Of a stretch of 64,000 nucleotides of DNA, positions 24,297-36,460 are shown in pieces. Positions within the stretch are counted from its first letter, which is position 1, and each line of letters opens with the position of its first letter. The stretch lies in NCBI GenBank assembly GCA_050084985.1, contig JBITNC010000001.1:67642001-67706000 (forward strand), written 5' to 3'. The translations under genes were made by a program, and so were the position numbers. The notes beneath the pieces are model-generated. The model searched no databases and was not told the origin of the DNA. It was given only the letters and a program-made list of their open reading frames with translations. This DNA comes from Nageia nagi. Its lineage: Eukaryota; Pinophyta.

Positions 24297-27200
24297 CAAG
24301 AAATAATGGTGATATTCAAATAGGCTATGTAAGATTCATATATTAGAGCCATAATGGGTTCCAAATGATAACTATTCTACAAACAGTTAGCAATAAAACT
24401 TAAAGGATGACATGTGCTTATTCCTTTAATAGCATTGAAGGTCATTGCTGAATAAAATCTAGATCTCTACCTTTAGTACACTTCAGTTGAACAACTTGTC
24501 CTATATGATATCTTGATACACCATAAAGAAATCATGAAGACCTATTTGTAGACTTAAAAGAAATAGAATTTGTGTTATTGTACAATCCCATCCATACTTT
24601 AAATATGTTAGCACTTGCATCAATTTTGAAAGAAACCACACCACAACTTTTTAAAGAACATCCATAATTTTCATCATTATGTGAAATACTATATTTTTGT
24701 TTAATTTATTATGTGAAACAACCCATCCTCGATGAAAAAAGGACTCCGAATAAACATTCTTCCCAACAAAATCTATAACTAACTTTGGGTTTATTTCTCT
24801 ATTGGGAAAAGTTGCATCTATAATTCTAAAAGTAGCATGAGCTACTTCATCAATTCTAGTATCATCGAAATGATCCATAAATACTTTACTATGGTTATTG
24901 AACATTAATACCAAGGTATTGTTGTTATTGAATACAAATAAACCTGATAGTTTTCCTTCTTGGGAAAAGAGGAATAATTGAGATTGGTGTGAAGTAGGAA
25001 CTATCTTGATCCAATAAAATATTGAAGATGTTTTGGGTATTTGTATGTCCCTATCTCCATTTGACATACCAACTAGCACATAAGGACCAAACATGATAGC
25101 TTTGAGAGTTTGATATTGAGGACAATCATCTGTTTAAAAACACAAAAGAATAAAATAATATCTTTAACATCTCAACCTAACTACTTAACTTAATATTCTT
25201 TCTTATTATATTATGCACATCCAACTTTAGATATTATTAAAGCATAAATCTTTAATAGTCTCTATCCTAAATCTAACAGGAAATGAGAAAGAAAGTTTGT
25301 ATCCTACTGCCAATTTTCTCTTAATCATCAAAAAGCTTCTTATGATTCATAAAATTAATATAATGTTAGCCTCAATTTTGTTCTCACATGAAATATCAAT
25401 ATAACTATGCCCAAATTAAATAAAATAAAAATGGATTAATATATATTACATGTATAACAAGTTAAATGCCTAGATTTGTAAATAAAACTAATATAATGTT
25501 AGTTTAATTTTTGTTCTTATGGGGAAGATCAATGTAACAACCCACACACAAAATAAAAATAAATTAATACAACTATAATAAGTTCAATACTAGATTTGGT
25601 AAAGATAGTCTTTCAACAGTAAGCATTGCACTAGCTTCTTGTGTTATCCAAAACGAAATCCTTATATATATATATGATGATGTCTATATTATTTGCCTTT
25701 GCATTCTTAGTCACCATAAGAAAAAATAACGACATACAACAATGTTATAAACATCATATTATAGCTTGTATCAACTTACTTTCTATAAGAATAAATACTT
25801 TACATGACAATATCTTCTACTATTTATCACAAAAAAATCCAATTCCATTTTGGAAGCTAAAAGTATGAATTGTTTTACCTCCAATCCCAAAAATTCCATT
25901 AAAACTTTAGTATATATATCCAATTAAGAAAATGTTTGAACTATTTGTTTAAGGGAAACCCAACTGAATGCCAAGTAAGTTTGCTAGATATAAATTGAAT
26001 TACATACAAATTAGAACTTCCCTTTTCTTGAAAAAATATAGAATCTCCCAACTTAGAGAATGATTCACTTGCTGCAAAAAGAAAACATCAACAAGCAAAC
26101 TCAAATAAGGATAAAGAAAATTATGTATTTAAGATAATTCCATCATTATAATTTTTTCTAATATTATTACTAATGTCTAAAATATTACCTATGGTGTAAC
26201 AACATGACAAAGTATGATGTGAATCACCCCAACCATAGGTATTCTTATCATTAGAAAATCCACTTCCTTGTGGAAGCATGTATATCATTTTCCTAGGATT
26301 TGTACCTCTTTGGACCCCAAGAATACCATTGGTTAAGCACACTCATAATAGTTTGCATATGCCATTTCTTTGGTCCATCAAAACAAATGACAAGCAATCT
26401 ACACCTAAGAAAGAACAAGAAAATAATATCTCACATCTATAACAAATGTTATATAGATGTAAAATATAAGAACTTTATATATGAAACAAAAAGTAGAAGC
26501 CATATGGTTCAAAGTGATTGAAACAAAGGAGTTTTAATATTTAGAATTGTAGACCTTTAACTTATTATAAGTATTACATGTCTCTTCATTCATTGTACCA
26601 AAGTTTGTAGCAAGCCTCTTTGGGTCAACCCTAAAAAAGAAATAGAAAACTTTCATAAGTTGTTGCATAGCCATTTACACTTTTCTTCCCATTGTTTAAT
26701 AAAACATGTTTTTCAAATGAAGGTTTTCATACCAATGTTGAGTATGATATGATCCACCATTGCATATATATGTGATGAAGTAACAATATCCATAAAGAAA
26801 GTGGTTATATCCTATGAAAAAAAAGAGCACAAAAATATAAATAAAAATAGTTACATTATGTACATTTGAATATTTGAACTATGAAAAAATAACCTTGTCA
26901 ATACACAATGCTTTGTTAAATTCTAGGAGAGAAGTAATAAAAAAAAATTCTTAAATTATGTATCTTTCACTATTTGAACAATGCTTTGCACATCCATAAG
27001 AAATATAATAATAAAAATAGGTGATAAATTATGTAACATTTGTAAAGGCCTTTACAAATCCATGAAATATAAAAAATACTAGTATTCCTTGACCCAATTC
27101 TATAAGATTCTAAGGGTGGAAATTTGAGAGAAATGGAATAACATCAAAAAACTTATTTATAATTATATAAGTATTGTTAGCATAAAGGTCAGCTATAATG

Positions 27201-29464
27201 GCTTACTAAGCCTTCATTTGACATTCAATCATCACCATAGTAGTTCTCAAAAAGTTCCCACAAATTTTACACATATACCTTGTAAAGTGGATCACCAACA
27301 ACCTCATATCTCATTTGGGCACCAAGAAGCATTGCAAGGTGTGTGTTGACATGTAATTGGGAAATGTCATCATCTTCCAACCAAACAAATAATCACCAAC
27401 AAATAAATAATTCACAAATAAATATCTTTAGATCCCCTTCTATGAGAAGATATCACTTTATTTTTGTACAATAATGCAAATAAGATATACAAGGGTACTT
27501 TTGCTTAACTTATTTAATACATGTTGAGTCAAAACTTTTTAGGCTACTCATACAACACTTATTTAATATGAAAAACATAGGTAGAATACCTTAAGTAGCT
27601 ACAAGAAAATAAAAAGTTCAGTTTTATTTAATCATTTGAAGGATTTGGGAAAGTGAATACCTTAATAGCTAACATTCCCAAAAAGCAAGGATTATCAAAG
27701 AGATGTCCCATCTCTAAGTGTTTTGGGTTTCTTACATCCAAATTACATAACAATTCTATTTAAATATCATTTTAAGAGTATAATTATGATAAGTGATAAA
27801 AAGGTACAAATTCTAGTTGAAGGAAGGAATATTTTCTAAATAATAAATTGGAGTTTTAAATTCAAAATAAAATGTATTTTTATATGACGAATCAGTGTCA
27901 TACATTCAACCTATAACATGCCTTGAATTTGACATTTAATTTATTTTTAAGCACATGACAATCAAAATCTGTATGGTTTCTTGGATTTTGACTAGCCTTT
28001 ACTTCTTTGAAAAGGGAAAAGAAAGCCAAAAATGATGAATTGTAACAAATGTTTGAAAAATATATTTACAAAGAACTAGAGTGTATGATTAAGTAGAAGA
28101 CTTACTATTAAAATGTAGAGGTGATACATGACATCATTCATGCCACTAGACTCATCATTCAATGTATTCCAGTGTGTATCTATTGTATACTGCTTAATTA
28201 CATTCTAAATATAGTTGTAAAAATATTCACCCATCCATATGGTGACATTGTATGCTTCAATATTTCCAACAATAGTGTATTGGTCAAATAACTCTACCAT
28301 AATCTATAACAAGAAAGATACAATACTTTACGTTCTTTGAAAATATCTTAATACATAAATGTATATCACCAATTTAAGCTAAAACTAAAATCAAGTTACC
28401 TTATGGATAGTATAATAGGGCACCAAAACATTTTTAAAGGTTTCCAAATTAACAAATGCCTATCATCTTTAGCATTCACTAAGAACAAATATGACATAGG
28501 TTATCCTTTCCTTGATGGTGTCATTCTGGGTAGAGGCCTATAACATTGCTATGGAACTCATATAGTGCTTTAAATCATTTTAAAAATAAAAAACATGATG
28601 AAACCATCTATTTAAGTATAAATGGGATAAGTTGAGTTCCATTTAAACATAAAATACATTCCTAATATCACATAACAAACTAAATCATTAGTTTAATATT
28701 AAATTTGATAAATGTGGTAGGGATTAGAGTAAAAAATATTATAGGTTCAATTCCCTCCTCTCAACAAACCCAAGATGAAGAGTTTTAAACTCTCTACATA
28801 GTAAAAATACCACTAAACATCATATTTTGAGCTCAATTGAGGTCTTCTTAAAGCTTAAAAATATTCTTTCTACTATACCCAACAATAATATAAGTTTTAA
28901 GGAATTTTTGTTCTTACCTACAAAATGGCCTTTGAGTTGAGAGGTGGTATATTTCCACCCACTGAAAGGCTATCTAGGAGTAGGCAGGCTACAATTTTCT
29001 CTCAAACTATGCAAAAGATTATCCACATCAAGAAGCATCATAAAATCCAAATGAATGTTCCATAGAATCTCATGGATCAAACTTGGGTCTAGACGAACTT
29101 TGCTCAATGGCACCTCCTCTAGTAAAATTTGAGCCTTAGGCAGGTTTACTTCCAGTTAACTCCTCATTCTTCCAAAAAATGACATCCAATCGAATTATTT
29201 AAGAGTAGATGCATAATGAGATTTTGTATGAGAATGTGAATATTATCCATCTTCTCCTTCATGATATTCTAAATTGGACCTCCCATGATGAGCGAAAATG
29301 TTATGTCAGATTTCATTCTTTGAAGGTATGGAATAGGTGAATTTCTCATACATTTTCTACTTCCATGTCTCATTTTTTGGGAATTGAATTGTAGCATGAA
29401 TTTGATGATTAAGAGGCAACTAAGCAAGAGTAAACTGGGCAATAGAGATATTAGACTAAGGCAG
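24297..29464 (-). pseudogene. Beta-L-arabinofuranosidase (GH127, DUF1680) pseudogene, multi-exon
   Basis: Functional relatives release L-arabinofuranose from cell-wall glycoproteins or polysaccharides. Exon-like blocks in family order on the minus strand: 28918-29464 (KVRLDPSL, LDVDNLLHS), 28400-28567, 28106-28303 (DQYTIVGN, GGMND), 27661-27733 (HLFDNPCFLGMLA), 27279-27376 (VNTHLAMLLGAQMRYEVVGD), 26731-26813 (FFMDIV), 26555-26630 (DPKRLATNFG, EETC), 26189-26405 (LTNGILGVQRG, SCCY), about 25860-26074 (SESFSKLGDSI), 25252-25330 and 24297-25129 (FGPYVLVGMSNGDRDI). Many blocks keep gt/ag borders. The family's catalytic-zinc residues, E-x-C and C-C, are present. Stops (in LPTPR-stop-PF, YNYI-stop-N and others) and a shift in the 26189-26405 exon make it non-functional. 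No signal peptide or first exon was identified. Confidence 0.92.
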
Positions 29465-29539
29465 TGTTATGGATTTTGGATAAAAATTATTACATAGATC
29501 CTTACATGTACTGAAGATTACTACTACAAACAAAATAAA

Positions 29540-30154
29540 CCCATTGTAGTTTGAATTTCCTCAACTGGTAGATTATTAGCAAATGGAGATCATCATTTAT
29601 AATGTAAAATGTTCACTAATGGATGGATAACATTGAAATGGGTAAGTTAAAGATCATCATCAGTGCTCATTCCATAGGAAAATTTGGAAGTATTTCACAT
29701 GTTGTTAGAAATGGATTGCAACATCTGGTGACCCAAAAAGAAATACATTCAAACTATATGATGGTCATTTTAGTTTGAATATGTGACCAAAATTTGGTAG
29801 TATTGTATGCATCCATGTGACACAATGAATCTCAACTTGAATTCAAGGAGATAACAAATGTAAGTTGATTAGATATAAACTAGAAATCTACAAATTCATA
29901 ATTATGGGAATTTAACTGTGAGTTTTATCCACATCATCAAATTTTTGATATAAATGCACTAGAGATGTTGATGATATCTGAGGTGGTGGGGGAGGAGAAA
30001 TTTATTATAAAATTTAAATTGTAATTTAAATATTATTGATGTGTGAAAAAAATTCTTCCAGCTAAATTTAAACAAAATTATGGATGTCTATCAAATTACA
30101 ATAATAGGATCATTGGTTGGAAATTGTTGGAATGAGTTAGATTAGTTGGAAATG
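29540..30154. repeat. Spacer copy S4 of the macro-repeat
   Basis: Third long copy of the spacer, starting 76 bp beyond the GH127 5' limit. It keeps the segment that S2 lost. Confidence 0.86.
29677..29990 (+). pseudogene. Unrecognised ORF remnant in spacer S4
   Basis: Homologue of 640-984 and 9924-10259. It has the same start region (IWKYFTCC) and shares two stops with them. It additionally has at least one frameshift after DGHFS. Confidence 0.5.
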
Positions 30155-31339
30155 GTGATGTGGTGGGCTAGATGACATCATAGTATGCATGATGATGTGG
30201 TGGGATGGATGACATTATGGCATGCATGATGATGTGGTAGGCTAGATGATGTCATGGCATGCATGATGACATAGTGGGCTAGATGATATTATGGTATGCA
30301 TGATGATGTTGTGGCATGCATGATGATGTGGTAGGATAGATGACATCATGGCATGCATTATGATATGACATATTTGAATGATGTGGTGAGTCAAATGATG
30401 TCATGGTATGCATGATGATGTAGTGGGATGGATGATGTGACATGTTAGATGATGTAGCATGTATGATGATATATCATGCATGATGATGTGATAGGTCAGA
30501 TGATTTGGCATGCATGATGATGTGGCATGAATGATGATGTGTCATGCATGATGATGTGGTGGTTCAGATGATGTGATAGGCTAGATGATATGGTCAATCA
30601 CATGATGTGGCATGCATGATGATGTGATGGTTTAGATGATGTAGTATGCATGATGATGTGGTGATTAAAATGATGTAGCATGCATGATGATATGGTAGGT
30701 CAGATGATGTGGCATGCATGATGACATGGTAGGTTAGATGATATGGCATGCATGATGATATGGTAGGTTAGATGATATGGCATGCATGTTGATGTGGTAA
30801 GCCAAATGAAGTGAGATGCATGGTGATATGGTGGGTTGGATGATGTGGCATGCATGATGATGTGGTAGATTGAATGACATCATGGCATGCATGATGATGT
30901 GGTGGGTAAAATGACATCATGGCATGCATGATGACATGGTGGATCAAATGACATCATGGCTTTCATGATGATGTGGCAAGTTAGATGATATCATGGCATG
31001 CATGATGATGTGGAAGGTCAGATGAAGTTTTGGCATGCATGATGACATGATAGGTTGGATGATATTATGGTATGCATGATGATGTGGTGTACCAGATGAT
31101 GTCATAGCATGCATGATGATATGGTAGGTTGGATGATGTGGCATGCATGATGACATGATGGGTTGAATGACATGACATGCATAATGCTGTGGTAGATCAG
31201 ATGATATCATGGTATGCATGATGATGTGGTGGGTCAAATAATGTCATGGCATGCATGATGATGTGGTGGTTCAGATGATCTCATGATATACATGATGATG
31301 TGGTAGGTCAGATGATATCATGTTATGCATGATGATGTG
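30155..31339. repeat. Minisatellite array A4, left part (split by T1)
   Basis: About 1.2 kb of 34/37-bp units. It resumes at 50251 beyond the T1 element, giving an original array of about 2.1 kb. The last five bases, atgtg, are the T1 target duplication. Confidence 0.93.
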
Positions 31340-31982
31340 TGTGTATATTGAATTGTGCACCTAAAATGCAATTTAGCCAGATAAATCATTCAACATAATA
31401 AATCAGAACACATTCAATATTACACATCAATAATAATGCAGATATTATCTCCAAAAAAGATTTTGATGAAATTTAATACAATAAGAGATTGTTATCGATC
31501 TGTATGAATCGGTATCGATTGATTATCGATCGATAATGATCATTATGGATCGGCAACGATCTACGTATGGATCGTAGTGATCAATGGTTCCCACTATTAT
31601 TGTGCTCATTGTAAACTTTTGGCTTTTGTCATCGATCTGAGAAATCATCATCGATCGATCTCTAAATCATCGACGATTTATGGCATTATAGTGAACTTTT
31701 CGTAAAATTTTGAAATGTTTGTATCTCTTCCTGGTTGTTCTCCTTCACGCTTACTTCTATTGTTCTTTTCTTGTATTGACCCTACACACAGAAAATGAAT
31801 GAAACATCAAAGCATACCTGCTAATACATATGAATCAGAAGTAAATAATGTAATATTAAAATATACTTGATAGTAGATTTGATATTGATCAAACTTCCAA
31901 TCTTTGCTAACGAACTTCTGGTTTAATTTCTACAGAGCTTCGTTATAGTAAATTCGGGTCCCTTTGTTTGCATACAGAGCTT

Positions 31983-31991
31983 GTATTTATA
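31983..31991 (-). promoter_or_regulatory. TATA box in T1 LTR
   Basis: TATAAATAC on the minus strand, also present in the other LTR at 49773-49781. It would drive the genomic RNA from the right-hand copy. Confidence 0.55.
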
Positions 31992-32152
31992 AGCTCAAAA
32001 GTTTGTTATTCATTTGTTTTGCCATCACAAGATTCCAGGTAACATCCTGTACGAAATCTTGAGGTGTTATTATCTCAAATCCACATCCATAATTCTAAAC
32101 TGTGCATACTAGGCTATTCTGGGCTTAAATTTGTCTATTTTTGAATTATTTA

Positions 32153-32212
32153 GGGATCGTCAATGATCCTAGAGGATCATCAATGATCATAGATGGATCA
32201 TCAATGATTGTT
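32153..32212. repeat. Triplet of GATC inverted repeats in T1 3' LTR
   Basis: Three tandem units of the form GATC-g/a-T-ca-A-c/t-GATC spaced about 20 bp apart. The matching site in the other LTR (49945-49998) has the same three units, but with CpG kept at different positions. Confidence 0.75.
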
Positions 32213-32455
32213 TAGTAAATTTTATACTAATATTAGAATGATCACCCAATGGTCATTTTTTAATGAAAAAGGGGTCGTATGACCACTTGTTTTGCATCTA
32301 CTCAAAAAGATCTATCTAATAATAGAGTTTTAAAGCTTGTTTGAGGCTTGTATAAGGAGTTATAATCATTTTAATGTGATATATGTTAGAAAGATACTTA
32401 TTTTATTTATTTATATGTTGTTAAACTAAATGTAGGGTTTATTTTGAGTGTCTAC

Positions 32456-32475
32456 ATTTTGCCCCTTTTTGAATT
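32456..32475 (-). other. Polypurine tract of T1
   Basis: The complement reads aaaaaggggcaaaa directly before the 3' LTR, the expected plus-strand primer. Confidence 0.75.
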
Positions 32476-33009
32476 ATCAACCGAAGCTGAGGTTGATAAT
32501 TTCAAAAAATATATAATGAGAAGCCTTGTTGTTTGATTATATTTTGCTACTTTTCTATGATATAAGTTTTGACTCAATTTCTTAGATGAATCAAAATTTT
32601 AATTTATCAAATTATGATAAAATGTGTTTTCCTTTAACATTTGATATTTTTTTGAAAACAAATTTGAATATACTTCAGAAGTGACTATTTTCGGTATGAA
32701 GATGTATTGAGCTTGTGTGATAGTTGCATGACATTTTTGTTATGTCATTTTGCATGTCTAAGTGCACCTATACCGTATAAGTTTTCTTTAGTATATGAAT
32801 TTTAATGGTGTTGTCCTTTGTCCCGACAACGGGGTTTCAAGATGATCTCCTGTAACAAGGATACATCACATTTTATCTCCTTTGATATTTGTAAATATTA
32901 ACGATATTTTTAAGAAATATCATCAGAATCCTCTTTTTTTTTTTAATTGATACGTTCTGAAAATGATATTGTAATACATCAAAACTACACTTATGTCAAT
33001 CTCCATACT

Positions 33010-33230
33010 ATTACTATTTATGGTGATTGCATGACAAGACTCTAGTTTGTCTTTGCATACCGAAGCAAGTATGTGATATTAAGCTTATTTGATGTATGCA
33101 ATTTTGAGATAGTGATGTTGTATATCAAAAACTTCACTTGTTTTTATCTACATATTGTGTGATGTTTATAGCAATTGCATGACAAGACTCTAGTTTGTCT
33201 ATGCATGCCAAAGCGAGTATGTGATAGGAA
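33010..33230. repeat. Direct repeat in T1 3' region
   Basis: The segment attgcatgacaagactctag and the following 40 bp or so occur near 33026 and again near 33175, spaced by about 149 bp, with a few substitutions. Confidence 0.85.
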
Positions 33231-33379
33231 GTTTATTTTGTATATACAAGTCATCTTTCACTTTTCTCTGCTTTTGTCCTAGTAGAATGGATTTCATGAT
33301 GATATTTTACATCCTATGCTTGTTTTGCCATCTAAGCTCAAACTTAGTCTGATCTACTTTTCATATTTGACTTACTCAA

Positions 33380-33840
33380 GGATCGTTGACGATCTTCCTA
33401 GGATCGTTGACAATCATAAAGTGATCATCATTGATTTGTATCGTAAAAATACTATCTTTATAATAGTATATTTTGCTAAAAATATCTTATTTTCTTATGT
33501 TTAGACTTGTTTTAATGGTGATTTTAATTATTTTACCCTAGTAAGTTTACTCAATACTAGTCCTTCATGTGCCGATGTGTTTGGCAGTCATGTGACATTG
33601 GAGCGTTCTTCTAGGCGAAAAATAATGTAATTTATAATTTGTTCACTTTCATCTTAGTGAATGAAGGCTTTTAATTTTGTCTATACACAAATAAATTTTA
33701 ATATGTTTAAAGAAAATATATTTCATATTATAGATTTTTAGATGAGTGTGAAATCGTTGACGATCAATGTGAAATCGTTGACAATCAGTAAGAAATCGTT
33801 GACGATCAGTGTAATGATCATCGATGATCCCTGACACGAG
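33380..33840. repeat. Cluster of GATCGT-TG-ACGATC inverted repeats upstream of the PMD gene
   Basis: A perfect 6-bp inverted repeat with a 2-bp centre occurs at 33384, with near copies at 33403, 33755, 33776, 33797 and 33818. The spacing of the last four is a regular 21 bp. More copies lie in the following intron (34227-34330). The TTGAC core resembles a WRKY W-box, which is only a suggestion. Confidence 0.75.
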
Positions 33841-33953
33841 GGTTTTAAAAGAAAATAGTTTTACTTTTTACTTTTTACTTTTTGTTTGCTTTTCTACTTT
33901 TGTCTTTTCTTACTTGTCATTTTCGTCTCTTTACCAAATTTTTAGCAGATTAG

Positions 33954-36460
33954 ATGGTGCCATGCAAGAGGATTTCGAAGAAAGGCATATCAATCTCTAA
34001 AGAGGTATTTTACCCATCCATTTCTTTGTTTTATTTTATGGGTTTTTTTTTTTTTAAGAACTAGGTTAATATTAATAGTTAAAAATGTTTATCTATGTTT
34101 TAACATGATGTAGGTTGTATTAGCATAGGGTTTTTATGGTTTTTATATTCGTTTGTATGTGTATTTTTAAAACCCTAGTTGAGGGTTTGCACCTTAGCTT
34201 TGGTTTTTATAGAGTTGTTGGTGATTTTAATGATCGCCAATGATCTCTTCAGAATCATCACCGATTTAACGATCGACAACGATCTCTTAGAAGTCGTCAA
34301 TCGCTTAACACGATCGACGATGATCATAAAACAATTTTTTTTTTATATGCTTAGAATAATTAATCAACTTAAATATCATTATTTTGGTATGTCATGTTTT
34401 TAAAAATATTATATACTAAATTTTTATGTCTATCTTTTTAGGTTTCAGAGGTTTTTACTTCTAGGGGTCATTACCCTCAGATTCTCCATGACCTTAATGG
34501 TCAAGTACCTGACACAGATCATGCTTTTCTACGTGATGTTGGTTTTGGAGTAGCCCCATATATGGGTCATATCCAAAAGGACCTCACAGTTTTAGCTGCA
34601 CTTTTTGAGAGATGGGATCCAACGATTAATGCTTTCTGTCTCCCTACTGGTCCTATCACTATTATAGTGGAAGACATTTATTGCATTTTGAGACTTCCAA
34701 TCCGAAGCTTGGATATTGTTCTTCTACAGACTAGAGAGGAGGCTCGACCATTGGTGAGCGAGCTTTTTGGGGAGGATTTAGTTAAAGAGTTGATGGTGCA
34801 AATTCAGGTAGGAGGCCTAATGTATTATCAATTTTGGCAAGGATTATCAGAGGAGGAGCATCCTGCATATCTTTGCGTTACTTATCTCATGGGATGTATC
34901 ATGTGTTATGGTGCACCAGATGCTAGTGGTGGGAGATTTCCTTGGGCTTTGATGGGTGTACTCCATAAGATGATTACTTTGAGGATCAATTTTGCTTGGG
35001 CCCCTTCATTATTAGCCCTTATTTATAGGGAGCTTTATTTATTGGTACGGACTCCTAGAGCTACAGTTGCTACAACACTTATTTTACAGGCTTGGGCATA
35101 TGAGCATATTTATCCTTATTGACCTTTAGGATTACCTGATCCTACATATACCACTTGTAGATATACATCAGGTATTCGACATTGGAGCCATTTACTAGTT
35201 ATTCCATGTAGGGATGGTGTTCGGAGAGACATCACTTTTTACAGGCAGCTCTTGAGTAGTTTGATTCCTAATCAGATTCGATGGAGGATTGGTTTACAGA
35301 TTGCTGATTTTGTTGAGACTAGTTTCCATTTATATGGGACTAGAAAGGCACTATTTTTATAGGGTCCTTGAGCAAGTATCATAGAGTATTTTCATTATGA
35401 TTGGTTTCATCAATAGTTTAGCCTTTCTCAGGACATTCCACCTCCACCCTTTTGATATCTTCATCCAGGGGATGCTCCTGTATCAGGTGTTTCTTTGTTG
35501 ACTTATTCACCTATGGTTCTTAGAGCTGGTGAGGATATCCCAGATGAGGATGTGCCTATGGATGATGTGGGGACTTCAAAGGCTTTTGCATCATGGTGGG
35601 ATACTAAGCTGGTAGAGTTTTTTGGGAGTGAACATCCTACTCAGCGAGCTCGGGTGGATACAACTCCAAAGATAGTGATTAAGGAGCCTGATGGTATTGC
35701 TGGTGGAGATTATTTTACTATGGAGGATTTTGAGGGTTTTGATGCTAGGGGTGTGATTGGAGAGGTTCCAGAGATTGAGGAGGGTAGGTTTCAACAGCCT
35801 AAGGTTCCTACTCAGACTACTTTTGAGTGAGGGGAGTCCAGTGGGAGGAGTGCTACTTCTTATGAGGCTGAGATCGTAGAGCTTCAGTATGTGATTGAAG
35901 AGCTTCACACTCTTTAGGATGCTTCTACTTTGGAGTTAGCCAGTTTGAGAGGAGATATTGCTTCCATGAGGACTAAGATGATAGCTCTCAGATGTTTAGA
36001 CAACGCTCACATGAGATATAGATCTAAGTGAGATACTCTTCATCAATCTCTGATGGATACTACTACTCATATTGCTAAGTTATCTAGTGGGGTTACAGAT
36101 TCGAGTGTCGGTACTTCAATTCCTTCTATAGATGAGCATGCAAATCAGTTGAGAGAGCATGATTACTATCGCAGGGCTGTGGAGCTTTGGTTACCTGGTT
36201 TCCCAAGATATTCTTCAGATGGTCCTAGTTCACCACCTAGACCAGCACCAAGGCTTCCTCGTTCACCAGTTTCAAGTGGCTTGGGTCATTCTAGGAGTCG
36301 AGGTCGACATGTAGCATTAGTTTCTTGATCTTAGTCTACTGCTAGGGGTGTATCTCCTAGGACATATGCTATAGGTTTGAGATCTGTTACTAGGGATAAG
36401 GGTTCTTTAGATCATCCTGGTGATCCTCATGATGATGTTGTATCTATTGGAGGACATTGA
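33954..36460 (+). pseudogene. Antisense plant mobile domain (PMD, MAIN/MAIL1-like) gene carried by T1
   Basis: PMD proteins occur as host nuclear factors (MAIN, MAIL1) and inside plant transposons; their biochemistry is unclear. Exon 1 is 33954-34004 (17 codons, ATG, basic), the intron 34005-34441 (GT...AG, in phase), exon 2 34442-36460. The PMD lies in the first half of exon 2: LHDLNGQVP, GFGVAPYMGHI, LFERWDPTINAFCLPTG, EDIYCILRLPI, then AWAYEHIYP. The C-terminal part has a possible coiled coil (near 35850-36030) and a Pro/Ser/Arg tail. The single frame of about 690 codons holds no frameshift, but ten stops at 35120, 35360, 35369, 35414, 35453, 35828, 35915, 36029, 36326 and 36332. The orientation is opposite to T1 gag-pol. 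Confidence 0.85.
34005..34441 (+). other. Probable intron of the T1 PMD gene
   Basis: Donor GAG|gtattt and acceptor tttttag|GTTTC join two frames in phase. The interior holds GATC inverted repeats (34227-34330) and a T-rich stretch near 34045. Transcripts would be needed to confirm it. Confidence 0.6.

Larger units (their letters stand above)
31340..32455 (-). repeat. 3' LTR of T1
   Basis: 1116 bp from tgtgtatattg to gtgtctaca (plus reading). TATA box in complement at 31983-31991 (TATAAATAC). It contains two clusters of GATC-based inverted repeats (near 31490-31580 and 32153-32212). Confidence 0.95.

Noticed and set aside
24651-25094. Separate small intact gene
   Set aside because: It is the last exon of the GH127 pseudogene; the frame continues past stops down to 24297.
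30944-31237. Open frames rich in His, Met, Ile and Ser in the minisatellite (also at 33-233, 10668-11222, 50404-51164)
   Set aside because: They are translations of the 34/37-bp repeat in whichever frame lacks stops. No independent coding evidence.
33380-33840. Restriction or Dam-type GATC regulatory sites
   Set aside because: GATC methylation systems are bacterial. In this plant context the inverted repeat itself, not the GATC core, is the signal.
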